Assembly (NCBI RefSeq): GCF_036226505.1
Contig: NZ_CP108484.1
Coordinates: forward strand, 2,418,001-2,482,000
Direction of reading: 5' to 3'
DNA from: Kitasatospora sp. NBC_01246
Lineage (GTDB): Bacteria > Actinomycetota > Actinomycetes > Streptomycetales > Streptomycetaceae
Length of the DNA: 64,000 bases
Shown: one piece after another, positions 34,887-44,437 of the stretch
How the letters are laid out: each line of letters begins with the position of its first letter
Numbering within the stretch: the first letter of the stretch is position 1
Position numbers and translations under genes: made by a program
The notes under the pieces: model-generated
Told to the model about the DNA's origin: nothing
Databases searched by the model: none
Seen by the model: the letters and a program-made list of their open reading frames with translations, nothing else

Positions 34887-35852
34887 TTACGGCTGCGGGA
34901 AGGTGTCCTCGTCCACGTCGCTGGTCTTGGCGTTGCCGCCGACCGCCGGCTGGAGGGTGATGGACCACGAGGTGTAGGTGCGACCGGTCTCGAAGGCCAT
35001 GCTGTCGTCGAACTTGCTGAAGTCGCAGCTCTGGGTGAACGCCTTCAGCGTCGGGTCCCAGTCGACGCCGCCGGCGAAGAAGACGTCGTAGGTGCCGTCC
35101 TCGACACCCTCGATGGACGCCTTCTTCCCCTTGCCGACGTAGACCGAGTGGATCGACTTGCCGTTCTGGGCGAGCGAGACCACCGCGTCGGAGCTGCCGC
35201 CGTTGTCGACGTTGAGGACGCCCTCGCCCTTGAGGCGGCCCGAGCGGACCATGGTGCCGCTCTCCAGCGACCGGGTCTGGAGCTGCGGGGTCTGCGGGAC
35301 GTTGAAGGTGGTGGGATACCCGGCGGCGGCCATCTGGGCGAGGGCGGGGGGCACCGCCTTGAGGCCCTCGGAGAGGCCGACCTGGGCGAAGGCCGAGGTG
35401 GTGGCGCAGAGGTTCTTCGCCTTGATGTCGCTGCGGACCTTGGTCAGGTCGGTGGAGAGCTGGCCGAGCGCCGTCACCAGCTGGCGCCGCGCCGTGCTGA
35501 CGGCCGCCGGCTCGCCCGCGAGGCCCAGGCCGCTGCCGGCCGAGGACGCGGCGGTGGCCGCCTCCTGGAGCGTGGTGGCGAAGGCGTCCAGACCGGCGGA
35601 GGCGTTGAGCTTGCCGAGCGCGGCGCTGACCGGGTCGATGTAGCTCACCAGGACCGGCCCGTACGGCGGCTTGGTCGGCGTCGGGGTCGGGGTGGGTGTC
35701 GGGCTGGGGCTCGCACTGGCGCTCGCCGACGCCGGGGCGCTCTTGCCCGGGCCCAGGCCGAAGGAGTCCGCCCCTCCGGACCCTCCACTGGAGCACGCCG
35801 CCAGCAGCAGCGTTGTGCCGGCCGCCAGGCCGACCTTGACGAAGGACTTCAT
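34887..35852 (-). CDS. Lipoprotein of unknown function
   Basis: This is a 321-residue protein with a lipobox (LLLAACSSGG, Cys about 20), a 40-residue Ser/Pro/Thr-rich stalk and a mature domain of about 260 residues: an alpha-helical N-terminal half (SAALGKLNASAGLDAFATTLQ...) and a beta-rich C-terminal half (GVEDGTYDVFFAGGVDW). It is anchored on the outer face of the membrane. ATG 35852 has GGGGGAG upstream. I do not recognise the family; similar proteins occur across Streptomyces. Confidence 0.85.
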   Translation of the reverse strand: MKSFVKVGLAAGTTLLLAACSSGGSGGADSFGLGPGKSAPASASASASPSPTPTPTPTPTKPPYGPVLVSYIDPVSAALGKLNASAGLDAFATTLQEAATAASSAGSGLGLAGEPAAVSTARRQLVTALGQLSTDLTKVRSDIKAKNLCATTSAFAQVGLSEGLKAVPPALAQMAAAGYPTTFNVPQTPQLQTRSLESGTMVRSGRLKGEGVLNVDNGGSSDAVVSLAQNGKSIHSVYVGKGKKASIEGVEDGTYDVFFAGGVDWDPTLKAFTQSCDFSKFDDSMAFETGRTYTSWSITLQPAVGGNAKTSDVDEDTFPQP

Positions 35853-36020
35853 GCCCGCTCCCCCGGTGATCTCTCATGCACGCTCCGTGCATTCCCCGCG
35901 GACATGATCCCGAGCCTTTGTCACGCGGTCAACAGGGCGCACAAGAGGCGTGTTGAGGCGCAGGCAGGGCGCATAGAGGGGCGCACGGGACGCCACCGCC
36001 CGTCAACTACGATCGGTCAC

Positions 36021-37139
36021 GTGCTCAGGCTTACGGGACTCCCCCTCCAGATCATCGCCTCCCTCCTCGCGATCGGCGTCTTCGCCGCCACGATGTGGCT
36101 CTGGCCGAGATTCGGCGGGCGCGGCTGGCAGGCCTGGCTCGGGCGGATCGGCGCCTTCCTCGCCACCCAGATCTCGGTGCTGGTCGCGATGGGGCTGATC
36201 GCCAACGGCTACTTCGGCTTCTACAGCTCCTGGACCGACCTCCTGGGCACCAACGGCGGGCCGGGCACGGTGGTCGACCACCAGCCGAACGCCTCCGTCG
36301 CCATCACCGGCGAGCAGAAGTTCTACGCCCAGCAGGGCTCCAACCCGGAGCGGGTCGGCCTGATCCACAAGGTCTCCGTCAAAGGAGCGGGCAGCGGCCT
36401 GAGCACCGACGGGTTCGTCTACCTGCCGCCGCAGTACTTCCAGCCCGACTTCGCGCAGCAGAAGTTCCCGATGGCCCTGGTCCTGGCCGGCTACCCCGGC
36501 ACCCCCGAGAAGCTGATCTCGCTGATGCAGTACCCGGCCTCCGCGCTGGAGGCGATCGACCAGAAGAAGCTCCCGCCGACCATCCTGGTGATGATGCGGC
36601 CGACCCTCGTCAACAACCGGGACACCGAGTGCGTGGACGTCCCGAACGGCCCGCAGGTGGAGACCTTCTTCACCAGCGACCTGCCCAAGGCGCTCGGCAC
36701 CACCTACCGGATCGGCACCGACCCGGCCAACCGGGCCGTGATCGGCAACTCCACCGGCGGCTACTGCGCGCTGAAGTTCGCGCTGCGCAAGCCGGACGCC
36801 TACCGGGCCGCCGTCTCCCTCTCCGGCTACTACACCGCGCCGATCGACGAGACCACCGGTGACCTCTTCGGCGGCGACAGCCGGCTGAAGCAGGAGAACG
36901 ACCTGCTGTGGCGGCTGCAGAACCAGCCGGCCGCGCCGGTCTCGCTGCTGCTGGCCACCGCCCACGACGAGAACAACTACGCCGCCACCCAGGACATGGT
37001 GAAGGCGTTCAAGGCGCCGACCAAGCTCTCCACGATCACCCTGGACACCGGCGGCCACAACTTCCACACCTGGACGCGGGAGATCCCGCCGGCGATGGAG
37101 TGGCTGGGCAAGCACCTGACGATGCCCCAGGCCGCGTAG
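36021..37139 (+). CDS. Membrane-anchored esterase (esterase D/antigen 85-like fold)
   Basis: This is a 372-residue protein with two or three N-terminal helices (LPLQIIASLLAIGVFAATMWL; FLATQISVLVAMGLIANGYF) and an extracytoplasmic alpha/beta-hydrolase domain of the esterase family. The nucleophile motif is VIGNSTGGYCAL, and GGHNFHTW holds the catalytic histidine. Antigen 85-like members transfer mycolyl or acyl groups; others are feruloyl or S-formylglutathione esterases. Without mycolic acids this one is probably a surface esterase. TACGAT at 36008-36013 ends just before GTG 36021, suggesting a leaderless transcript. Confidence 0.9.
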   Translation: MLRLTGLPLQIIASLLAIGVFAATMWLWPRFGGRGWQAWLGRIGAFLATQISVLVAMGLIANGYFGFYSSWTDLLGTNGGPGTVVDHQPNASVAITGEQKFYAQQGSNPERVGLIHKVSVKGAGSGLSTDGFVYLPPQYFQPDFAQQKFPMALVLAGYPGTPEKLISLMQYPASALEAIDQKKLPPTILVMMRPTLVNNRDTECVDVPNGPQVETFFTSDLPKALGTTYRIGTDPANRAVIGNSTGGYCALKFALRKPDAYRAAVSLSGYYTAPIDETTGDLFGGDSRLKQENDLLWRLQNQPAAPVSLLLATAHDENNYAATQDMVKAFKAPTKLSTITLDTGGHNFHTWTREIPPAMEWLGKHLTMPQAA

Positions 37140-37313
37140 CACCCGCCGCGCACACCCCGCCGCGCACTCCCCACCGCACGGCCACCGCGCACCGACCCGC
37201 CGCGGCCGCCGGGGCCGTGCGCACGTGGCCGTCCGCACCGCCCCGGCAGGATTAGAGACGGCTCACAGCCCGGTCTCACGGTCCTCTCAGCCGGGCGGCC
37301 GAGCGTAGCGTCC

Positions 37314-39764
37314 ATGACCACGACCAGCTTCTCCCCTCCGGCCGGCGAACCGTGGCCGGAGGCCGCGAACTATCCGCCGCCGGAGGTGCCGCAGCCGGCC
37401 CCCGGGCTCCCCGGCCCCGCCCCCGTCCCCGGAGCGGCTCCCGCCCCCGCGCCGGCCGAGGCGCTCTTCCCGCCGTGCCCGCCACCCGCCGCCGGTCCCA
37501 AGGGCCCGTCGTCCTGGGCCGGCCGGCTGCGCACCCTGGCGGCCCGGTCCTGGCGCGGCCGCGCCGACGACCCGCGCTGGGTGCGCCCCGCGCTGCTGGC
37601 GCTGCTGGCCGCCACCGCCGTCCTCTACCTCTGGGGCCTGAGCGCCTCCGGCTGGGCCAACTCCTTCTACTCGGCGGCCGCCCAGGCGGGCAGCCAGAGC
37701 TGGAAGGCCTTCTTCTACGGCTCCTCGGACGCCGGGAACTTCATCACCGTCGACAAGCCGCCGCTCGCGCTCTGGCCGATGGCGCTCTCCGCCCGCCTCT
37801 TCGGCCTCTCCTCCTGGTCGGTGCTGGCCCCGCAGGCGCTGATGGCGGTCGCCACGGTGGCCACCCTGTACGCGACGGTGCGCCGCCGGTTCTCGCCGCT
37901 CGGCGGCCTGCTGGCCGGGGGTGCGCTGGCGCTGACCCCGGTGGCGGCGCTGATGTTCCGGTTCAACAACCCGGACGCGCTGCTGGTGCTGCTGCTCACG
38001 CTGGCCGCGTACGGCCTGCTGCGGGCCACCGAGGCGGCCGGCACCCGGTGGCTGGTGTTCACCGGGGTGATGTTCGGACTGGCCTTCCTCACCAAGACGC
38101 TCCAGGCCTTCCTCGTGCTGCCCGCGTTCGCGCTGGTCTACCTGGTGGTCGCGCCGACCGGGCTCTGGCGGCGGGTGCGGCAACTGCTGGCCGCCGGCCT
38201 GGCCATGGTGGTGGCGGGCGGCTGGTGGGTGGCGGTGGTCGAGCTGGTACCGGCCTCGGCCCGCCCGTACATCGGCGGCTCGCAGGACAACAGCTTCCTC
38301 TCGCTCACCTTCGGCTACAACGGCTTCGGCCGGCTCAACGGCGACGAGACCGGCAGTGTCGGCGGCGGTGGCGCCCGGCTGATGGGCGGGGCCGAGGCAC
38401 CGCCCGGCGGCGGCCGCGCGATGGGCGGCGGCGGCTGGGGCGAGACCGGCATCACCCGGCTGTTCGACGGCGACATCGGCGGGCAGATCGCCTGGCTGAT
38501 GCCGGCCGCGCTGATCCTGCTGCTGCTCGGGCTCTGGGCGACCCGCCGCTACGCCCGCACCGACACCGCCCGGGCGGCCTTCCTGGTCTGGGGCGGCTGG
38601 CTGGTCTGCACCGCGCTGACCTTCAGCTTCATGTCCGGCATCTTCCACCAGTACTACACGGTGGCGCTGGCCCCGGCGGTCGCGGCGCTGGTCGGCATGG
38701 GCGTCGACGGCCTCTGGCGGGTCCGGCACCGGCTGCCCTACGCCGCGGTGCTGGGCGCCACGCTGGCGGTCACGGCGGTCTGGGCGTACGTCCTGCTCGG
38801 GCGCAGCGCGGACTTCCTGCCGTGGCTGCGCTGGGCGGTCCTGGTCGGCGGGCTCGCCGCCGGGGCGGCGCTGCTGCTGGCCGGGCGGCTGGCGGCACGG
38901 CTCGCCACGACGGTCGGGCTGGTGGGTCTGGCGGCGGCGCTGGGCGGTCCGGCGGCGTACGCGGTGGACACCGTGAACACGCCGCACACCGGCTCGATCG
39001 TGACGGCCGGTCCGGCGGTCGCGGGCGGGCGGGGGATGGGCCCGGGCGGGATGCGCGGGATGCCGCCCGGCGGCGACGGCCGGTTCTTCCTCAACGGGCA
39101 GCAGGGCTCGCCCGGTCAGGGCGGCGCGCCCGGGCAGCTGCCCGGCGGCGCCGCGAACGGCGCGGGCGGCACGGGCGGCGACGGGACGGGCGGCGACGGG
39201 ACGGGCGGCGGCCGCAACGGACGCGGCGCAGCCGGCGGCTTCGGCGGCACGGGTGGCTTCGGCGGCGGCGGAATGGCCGGCGGCGCCCCCGGCGGCATCG
39301 GCGGGCTGCTGAACGGCGCCAGCGTGAGCGACGAGGCCGCCGCCCTGCTCCGGCAGGACGCCGACCGCTACACCTGGGCCGCCGCGACCGGCGGCTCGCA
39401 GACCGCCGCCAGCTACCAACTCGCCTCGGGCGAACCGGTGATGGCCCTCGGCGGCTTCAACGGCACCGACCCGTCGCTCGGCCTGGACGCCTTCCGGCAG
39501 TACGTCCGGGAGGGCAAGGTGCACTGGTTCATCAGCGGCGGCTCCCGCCGGACGGCCGGCCCCGGCACGGGCACGGGCACCGGGACCGGCACCAGCACCG
39601 ATCCCGCCGCGACCGCCGCGACCGCCGGTCCGACCGCCGGTGCCGACGGCGGCGCCCAGGAGTCGCAGACCGCCCAGATCGAGACCTGGGTGGCGAGCCA
39701 CTTCACCGCGAAGACGGTGGGCGGCACCACCTTCTACGACCTGACGCAGACGCCCGCCCCCTGA
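37314..39764 (+). CDS. GT39-like membrane glycosyltransferase with Gly-rich extracytoplasmic domain
   Basis: This is an 816-residue protein. After a Pro-rich N-terminus and about 10-12 helices (65-560), the family block SGWANSFYSAAAQAGSQSWK and NFITVDKPPLALW contain the catalytic acidic loop of the ArnT/PMT-type (GT-C) transferases. A long Gly-rich region (about 600-670) and a C-terminal globular domain (LLRQDADRYTWAAATGGSQT...) then follow. The reaction is predicted transfer of a sugar from a lipid-linked donor to protein or lipid at the outer membrane face. TAGCGT lies 2 bases before the ATG, which is odd for a leaderless message, so the start is best supported by composition. Confidence 0.9.
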   Translation: MTTTSFSPPAGEPWPEAANYPPPEVPQPAPGLPGPAPVPGAAPAPAPAEALFPPCPPPAAGPKGPSSWAGRLRTLAARSWRGRADDPRWVRPALLALLAATAVLYLWGLSASGWANSFYSAAAQAGSQSWKAFFYGSSDAGNFITVDKPPLALWPMALSARLFGLSSWSVLAPQALMAVATVATLYATVRRRFSPLGGLLAGGALALTPVAALMFRFNNPDALLVLLLTLAAYGLLRATEAAGTRWLVFTGVMFGLAFLTKTLQAFLVLPAFALVYLVVAPTGLWRRVRQLLAAGLAMVVAGGWWVAVVELVPASARPYIGGSQDNSFLSLTFGYNGFGRLNGDETGSVGGGGARLMGGAEAPPGGGRAMGGGGWGETGITRLFDGDIGGQIAWLMPAALILLLLGLWATRRYARTDTARAAFLVWGGWLVCTALTFSFMSGIFHQYYTVALAPAVAALVGMGVDGLWRVRHRLPYAAVLGATLAVTAVWAYVLLGRSADFLPWLRWAVLVGGLAAGAALLLAGRLAARLATTVGLVGLAAALGGPAAYAVDTVNTPHTGSIVTAGPAVAGGRGMGPGGMRGMPPGGDGRFFLNGQQGSPGQGGAPGQLPGGAANGAGGTGGDGTGGDGTGGGRNGRGAAGGFGGTGGFGGGGMAGGAPGGIGGLLNGASVSDEAAALLRQDADRYTWAAATGGSQTAASYQLASGEPVMALGGFNGTDPSLGLDAFRQYVREGKVHWFISGGSRRTAGPGTGTGTGTGTSTDPAATAATAGPTAGADGGAQESQTAQIETWVASHFTAKTVGGTTFYDLTQTPAP

Positions 39765-39796
39765 GCCGCACCTCCTGAGCCGGGAGCCGCGGGAGA

Positions 39797-39844
39797 ACGA
39801 CGGAGGGGACGCACCGCCCGGCGGCGGTGCGTCCCCTCCGTCGT
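39797..39844. terminator. Perfect 22-bp bidirectional terminator hairpin
   Basis: The arm ACGACGGAGGGGACGCACCG and two further bases (39797-39818) pairs perfectly with 39823-39844 around a 4-base loop. It is shared by the convergent GT39 and tripeptidyl aminopeptidase genes. Confidence 0.85.
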
Positions 39845-39857
39845 CGTCCGGCGCGGA

Positions 39858-41483
39858 TCAGTCGGTCGGGCAGCGCGTTCCGGCGGCCGGCGCGGTGCCG
39901 TCCGTCAGGAAGGCGTCGACCGCGGCCCGGACGCACTTGCTCCGCCCGTAGCCGATGTGGCCCTCGCCCTCGCGGGTGAGCAGGACGGCGTTGCCGAGCT
40001 GGGCGGCGAGCTTCTCGGCCGAGGCGTAGGGCGTCGCCGCGTCGCCGGTCGAGCCGACCACCACGATCGGGGCATCGCTCTTCGAGACGATCGGGTGCGG
40101 CTGCTCGGCGGAACGGAACGGCCAGGCACGGCAGTCGGGGTCGAACAGCGCCAGGCTCGGCTCGTGCCGGGTGATCAGCGGGGCCTTCGCCGCCAGGTCG
40201 GCGTACGCGGCCTGGAGGGCCTCGCCGGTCGGGACGGCGGTCGCGCCGTCGGCGCAGTGGATGGCGGTGTAGGCGTCGGCGGAGACTCCGTAGTGGCCCT
40301 TCTCGTCACGGCCGTAGGCGCCGTCCGCGCGGGCGAGCAGGTTGTCGCCCTTGCTCCGGACCATGGCCCACCCGAGGTCGTTGCGCAGCGCGTCCCAGGT
40401 CTTCTCGTCGCCGTAGAGGCTGTCGAGCACGCCGGCCCAGGCGGCGTTGGCGGTGAGGGCGCGCCCGCTCGTGGTGGTGAGCGGCTTCGCCTTGAGCCCG
40501 TCGAGGAACTCCGCGAGCTTGTCGGCCGCCTTGGCCGGGTCCTTGCCGAGCGGGCACTGGTCCTGCTTCGCGCAGTACGCGGCGAAGAGCCGCAGCGAGC
40601 GCTCGAACCCCGCGTACTGCACGATGTTGTGCTGGGCCAGCGGCACGGACGGGTCGACCGCACCGTCCAGCACCAGCCGCCCGACCCGGTCGGGGAACTC
40701 CTCGGCGTAGAGGCTGCCGAGGTAGGTGCCGTACGACATGCCGAAGTAGTTGAGCTTCTGGTCGCCCAGCGCGGCCCGCAGGACGTCCATGTCGCGGGCG
40801 GTGTCGCGGGTGCCGATGAACGGCAGCAGCTTGGCGAACTTGGCCTGGCAGGCGTCGGCGAGCACCTTGCCGTGGTCGTCGCCCGGGGTGTCGGTGGCGA
40901 GCCACTCGTCGCGGGCCTTGTCGTCCAGGCAGTTCAGCGGCGTGGTCAGACCGACGCCGCGCGGGTCGAAGCCGACCACGTCGAAGCGGTCGTGCATCGG
41001 GCCGTCGAACTGCGCGGGGGCGGCCTTGACCATGCCGACGCCGGAGCCGCCGGGCCCGCCGGGGTTGACCAGCAGGGAGCCGAGCCGCTGGTCCTGCCTG
41101 GCGACGGGGACCCGGACGACGGCCACGGCCAGCGGGTCGCCGGCCGGATGGGCGTAGTCCAGCGGGACGTTGAGCGAGCCGCACTGCAGCACCGACTCGT
41201 CGACCTTGGCGGTCTTCGGGTCGTCGGCGCAGGGCGCCCAGGCGATCTGCTGGCCGTAGAAGGGCTTGAGTGCCGGGTCGGCCGCGCCGGTGGGCCTGGG
41301 CGTCGGCGTGGGCGGGGTGGTCGGCGACGCGCTGGGCGTGGCCGGGGCGGCGGCCGGTGACGGCGTGCCGGAGGCCGCGTCGGTGGCGGTGGATCCGCCC
41401 GAGCCGGCGCAGCCGGCCAGGAGGGCGGCGGCGACGGCCGCGGGCAGGGCGCGCCGGGAGAACCGGGTGATCATCGAATGCAC
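39858..41483 (-). CDS. Secreted tripeptidyl aminopeptidase-type alpha/beta hydrolase
   Basis: This is a 541-residue lipoprotein-like hydrolase with a signal peptide (lipobox LLAGCAGSGG, Cys about 25) and a Thr/Pro linker. The peptidase domain has the oxyanion motif LVNPGGPGGSG, nucleophile FGMSYGTYLG, and C-terminal aspartate (VGSTGDAATP) and histidine (EGEGHIGYG), as in Streptomyces tripeptidyl aminopeptidases. It would release tripeptides outside the cell. GATATT (minus strand, 41497-41492) lies so that GTG 41483 could be leaderless; ATG 41474 is the alternative start. Confidence 0.92.
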   Translation of the reverse strand: MHSMITRFSRRALPAAVAAALLAGCAGSGGSTATDAASGTPSPAAAPATPSASPTTPPTPTPRPTGAADPALKPFYGQQIAWAPCADDPKTAKVDESVLQCGSLNVPLDYAHPAGDPLAVAVVRVPVARQDQRLGSLLVNPGGPGGSGVGMVKAAPAQFDGPMHDRFDVVGFDPRGVGLTTPLNCLDDKARDEWLATDTPGDDHGKVLADACQAKFAKLLPFIGTRDTARDMDVLRAALGDQKLNYFGMSYGTYLGSLYAEEFPDRVGRLVLDGAVDPSVPLAQHNIVQYAGFERSLRLFAAYCAKQDQCPLGKDPAKAADKLAEFLDGLKAKPLTTTSGRALTANAAWAGVLDSLYGDEKTWDALRNDLGWAMVRSKGDNLLARADGAYGRDEKGHYGVSADAYTAIHCADGATAVPTGEALQAAYADLAAKAPLITRHEPSLALFDPDCRAWPFRSAEQPHPIVSKSDAPIVVVGSTGDAATPYASAEKLAAQLGNAVLLTREGEGHIGYGRSKCVRAAVDAFLTDGTAPAAGTRCPTD

Positions 41484-41573
41484 CGCACACGAATATCACC
41501 TGACCGTCACACCGGTCATATCGTGATCGGCCGGCGGACGGCGAAGGGGGGCAAAGCGTGACGGAACGTTTCC

Positions 41574-42326
41574 TCAACCGCCGCACTGCTGGAGCATGGC
41601 CCTCTTGTCCGCCTCGGTGACGGGCAGTCGGTACTTCAGCGAGACCTGGGCGAAGCGCACCGCGTACGAGCAGCGGACGGCGGTGTTGGCCGGGAGCCAG
41701 GCGGCGGGACCGGAGTCGCCCTTGGAGGCGTTCTGCGAGCCGTCGGCCGGGACGAGGTTGAGCGGATCGTTGGCGATCTGCACGCGCTTGGCCTTGTCCC
41801 ACGTCGACGCGCCCATCTGCCAGTCGTAGGACAGCGGCATCACATGGTCGATCTGGATCTTCGAGGCCTGCTGTTTGCTCCACCGGACGGTCTTCCCGGT
41901 GTACGGGTCGTCGATGGTCATGGCGGTGACGGTGCAGGCCGAACCGTCCTTGTGCTCGACCGAGCGGCCGTCCCGGGCCAGCAGGTCGTTGCGGGTGTCG
42001 CAGTTGTTGTGGCCGCCCGGGACGCCGTCGACGTTGTCCGTCCAGGCCGGGCCGAACTCGTCGCGGTCGTAGCCGTCCTTGGGTCCGGCGGCGGCGGTGG
42101 TGACATTGGCGATGATGTCGCGGCCGGCCTTCCGTTCCTCGGGCGTGGTCAGCGGCGCCAGGCCGGGCCTGGTGCCGTCGGGATTCTGCAGCGGGCTGGT
42201 GCCCGCGCCGGCGGGCCCGGCCGCCTCGGTGGCCGGCTTCCCGGCACCCCCGGTGCAACCGGCCAGCGCCGGCGTGGATATCAGGAAGGCGACGGCGGCG
42301 AGCAGGGCGGTGCGGCGGGCGGGCAC
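41574..42326 (-). CDS. Secreted HNH family nuclease (DUF1524-like)
   Basis: This is a 250-residue protein. GTG 42326 has GGGAG 7 bases upstream. A signal peptide is followed by a cysteine within LAGCTGGA, so it may be lipid-anchored. The C-terminal domain contains IDHVMPLSYDWQMGAS and, 20 residues later, IANDPLNLVPADGSQN, the H-N-N of the HNH/DUF1524 metal finger, plus conserved cysteines (NNCDTRND, CSYAV, QQCGG). It likely degrades DNA outside the cell. It follows the aminopeptidase gene upstream on the same strand but has its own start region. Confidence 0.92.
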   Translation of the reverse strand: MPARRTALLAAVAFLISTPALAGCTGGAGKPATEAAGPAGAGTSPLQNPDGTRPGLAPLTTPEERKAGRDIIANVTTAAAGPKDGYDRDEFGPAWTDNVDGVPGGHNNCDTRNDLLARDGRSVEHKDGSACTVTAMTIDDPYTGKTVRWSKQQASKIQIDHVMPLSYDWQMGASTWDKAKRVQIANDPLNLVPADGSQNASKGDSGPAAWLPANTAVRCSYAVRFAQVSLKYRLPVTEADKRAMLQQCGG

Positions 42327-42478
42327 GGGGACTCCCGGACTGGGGGGGTGGCTGACGGCGCCCCAGCAGACCAGTCGCCCCACGGGCCGTCAAGGCGGCG
42401 CGGCACGGAGCGTTCGAGCATGTCGAAGCTCACACCCCGGCGCCCGCCCGACCCCGCCCCGCCACCGCCCGCCCGGGC

Positions 42479-43474
42479 TCAGCCCCCGATCGCGGACATC
42501 GGCCGGTCCGGCTGGACGAAATCGGCCGAATTGATCGCGTGGCCGGGGCCCTTGCGCCCGATGGTGGCCCGCCAGGCGGCCTCGATCCGGTCGTCGTCCG
42601 CGCCGCCGCGCAGCAGTGCCCGCAGGTCGGACTCCTCGGTGGCGAACAGGCAGTTGCGCAACTGGCCGTCGGCGGTGAGGCGGACGCGGTCGCAGCCGCC
42701 GCAGAACGGGCGGGTGACGGACGCGATCACGCCGACCACGGTGTCGGTGCCGGCGATCCGCCACTCCTCGGCCGGCGCGTTCCCGTGCCGGCCGACCGGG
42801 ACGAGGTCCCACCGGGTGCCGAGGACGGCGAGGATCTCGTCGGCGGTGACCATCGTCGCCCGGTCCCAGGCGCCCTGCGCGTCCAGCGGCATGGACTCGA
42901 TGAACCGCATCCGGTAGCCGTGCTCGGCGGCGAACTCCACCAGGTCGAGGATCTCGTCGTCGTTGACCCCGCGCACCGGCACCGCGTTGACCTTCACCGG
43001 CGCGAGCCCGGCGGCCTGCGCGGCGGCCAGGCCGGCGAGGACGTCGGCGAGCCGGTCCCGGCGGGTGATCGCCGCGTACCGCTCGGGGCGCAGGGTGTCC
43101 AGGCTGACGTTCACCCGGTGCAGGCCGGCCCGGTGCAGCGCGTCGGCGGTGCGGGCCAGGCCGATGCCGTTGGTGGTCAGCGAGACCTCGGGGCCGAGGG
43201 CGGTGATCCGCCGGACCAGGTCGGGCAGGCCGCGGCGCAGCAGCGGCTCGCCCCCGGTCAGCCGGACGGAGCCGATGCCCAGCCGCCCGGCGGCGATCCG
43301 CACCAGCCGGACCACCTCGTCGTCGCTCAGCACCTCGGCCTTCGGCAGCCAGTTCAGGCCGTCGGCCGGCATGCAGTAGGTGCAGCGCAGGTTGCAGCGG
43401 TCGGTGAGGGAGACCCGCAGGTCGGTGTGGACCCTGCCGAAGCGGTCCGACAGCGGGCGCGGTGCGGTGTTCAT
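42479..43474 (-). CDS. moaA: GTP 3',8-cyclase, molybdenum cofactor biosynthesis
   Basis: This is a 331-residue radical SAM enzyme. The N-terminal cluster motif is C27-NLR-C31-TY-C34; the C-terminal [4Fe-4S] site has CGGC...C (RPFCGGCDRVRLTADGQ then LRNCLF), and the tail ends in the conserved GG needed for activity. It converts GTP to 3',8-cyclo-7,8-dihydro-GTP, the first Moco step. The ATG at 43474 is chosen because upstream residues are not conserved and a TGTACT element 5-10 bases before suggests a leaderless message. It is divergent from a MobA-like nucleotidyltransferase. Confidence 0.96.
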   Translation of the reverse strand: MNTAPRPLSDRFGRVHTDLRVSLTDRCNLRCTYCMPADGLNWLPKAEVLSDDEVVRLVRIAAGRLGIGSVRLTGGEPLLRRGLPDLVRRITALGPEVSLTTNGIGLARTADALHRAGLHRVNVSLDTLRPERYAAITRRDRLADVLAGLAAAQAAGLAPVKVNAVPVRGVNDDEILDLVEFAAEHGYRMRFIESMPLDAQGAWDRATMVTADEILAVLGTRWDLVPVGRHGNAPAEEWRIAGTDTVVGVIASVTRPFCGGCDRVRLTADGQLRNCLFATEESDLRALLRGGADDDRIEAAWRATIGRKGPGHAINSADFVQPDRPMSAIGG

Positions 43475-43620
43475 CGGCCCAGTACAGGGGCAGCCGGGCC
43501 GGGATACCAGCGGCCGAACCACCGGGGAGCTGCCCCGACCTGCGGGTTCTCCTTGTGCGTTCGTACAACTGTGGCTTCCTACGGCTGCGCCGGGGCACCC
43601 CGGACGGGCAGGCTGGGTCC

Positions 43621-44250
43621 ATGCGCGACAGCACGGGGACCAGTGGCCGGACGGGTGGTGATCGGCCGGTCGCCGCCCTGGTGCTGGCCGCCGGGGGCGG
43701 GCGGCGGCTCGGTGGCCGGCCGAAGGCGCTGATCCGGTACCGGGGCCGGCCGCTGGTCGAGCACGCGGCGGGGGTGGTCCGGGCCGGCGGCTGCGCCTCG
43801 GTGACGGTGGTGCTGGGCGCGGCCGGGGACCGGGTCCGCTCCACCGCCCATCTGCCGGGCTGCCGGCTGGTGGCCAATCCGGACTGGGCCGGCGGGATGG
43901 GCTCCTCGCTGCGGGCCGGGCTGGCCGCCCTGGCGCCGGAGGCCTCGGCCGTCCTGGTGATGCTGGTGGACACCCCCGGTGTCACCCCGGCGGCGGTGGC
44001 CCGGCTGCTCGGCGCCCACCGGGCCGGCGCCGAGCTGGCGGCGGCGGCCTACGCGGGGCGGCGCGGGCACCCCGTCCTGATCGGCGCCCGGCACTTCGCC
44101 GAGGCTGCGGCGGGCGCCACCGGCGACTCCGGCGCGCGGGCTCTGCTGGCGGCGCACGCCGACGGGATCACGCTCGTCGAGTGCGCCGACATCGCCGTCC
44201 CCGACGACCTGGACACCCCCGCCGACCTCGCCCGTTGGACGACGGGGTGA
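43621..44250 (+). CDS. MobA/MocA-like nucleotidyltransferase
   Basis: This is a 209-residue protein with the nucleotidyltransferase signature LVLAAGGGRRLGGRPKALI, a product-binding acidic residue in MLVDTPGV and a conserved NPDW(A)GGMGSSL motif of the MocA (molybdenum cofactor cytidylyl/guanylyltransferase) group. It probably attaches CMP or GMP to molybdopterin for oxidases such as xanthine dehydrogenase. The divergent position next to moaA, 146 bases apart, supports a Moco role. Confidence 0.9.
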   Translation: MRDSTGTSGRTGGDRPVAALVLAAGGGRRLGGRPKALIRYRGRPLVEHAAGVVRAGGCASVTVVLGAAGDRVRSTAHLPGCRLVANPDWAGGMGSSLRAGLAALAPEASAVLVMLVDTPGVTPAAVARLLGAHRAGAELAAAAYAGRRGHPVLIGARHFAEAAAGATGDSGARALLAAHADGITLVECADIAVPDDLDTPADLARWTTG

Positions 44251-44437
44251 TCCTCTCCCGGTCCGGACCGGCGGCCGGTCCCCCCACGGGGTGGGGCGGG
44301 CTCCTCCTCCCCGACGAGGGATCGACCGCACACCCCTGATCTGTCCCTGAGGATTGCCCCATTCCGCGCCGCGGCCCCCGCGTTTCGGGGAGCATGGGAC
44401 ACGTCCTTCCCCTCGATTCGAACGGACGGTGCCCGCG

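Noticed and set aside
34612..34977. Plus-strand open frame in the gap before the lipoprotein gene
   Set aside because: It overlaps the lipoprotein gene's end antisense, has no ribosome-binding site and no recognisable motif.
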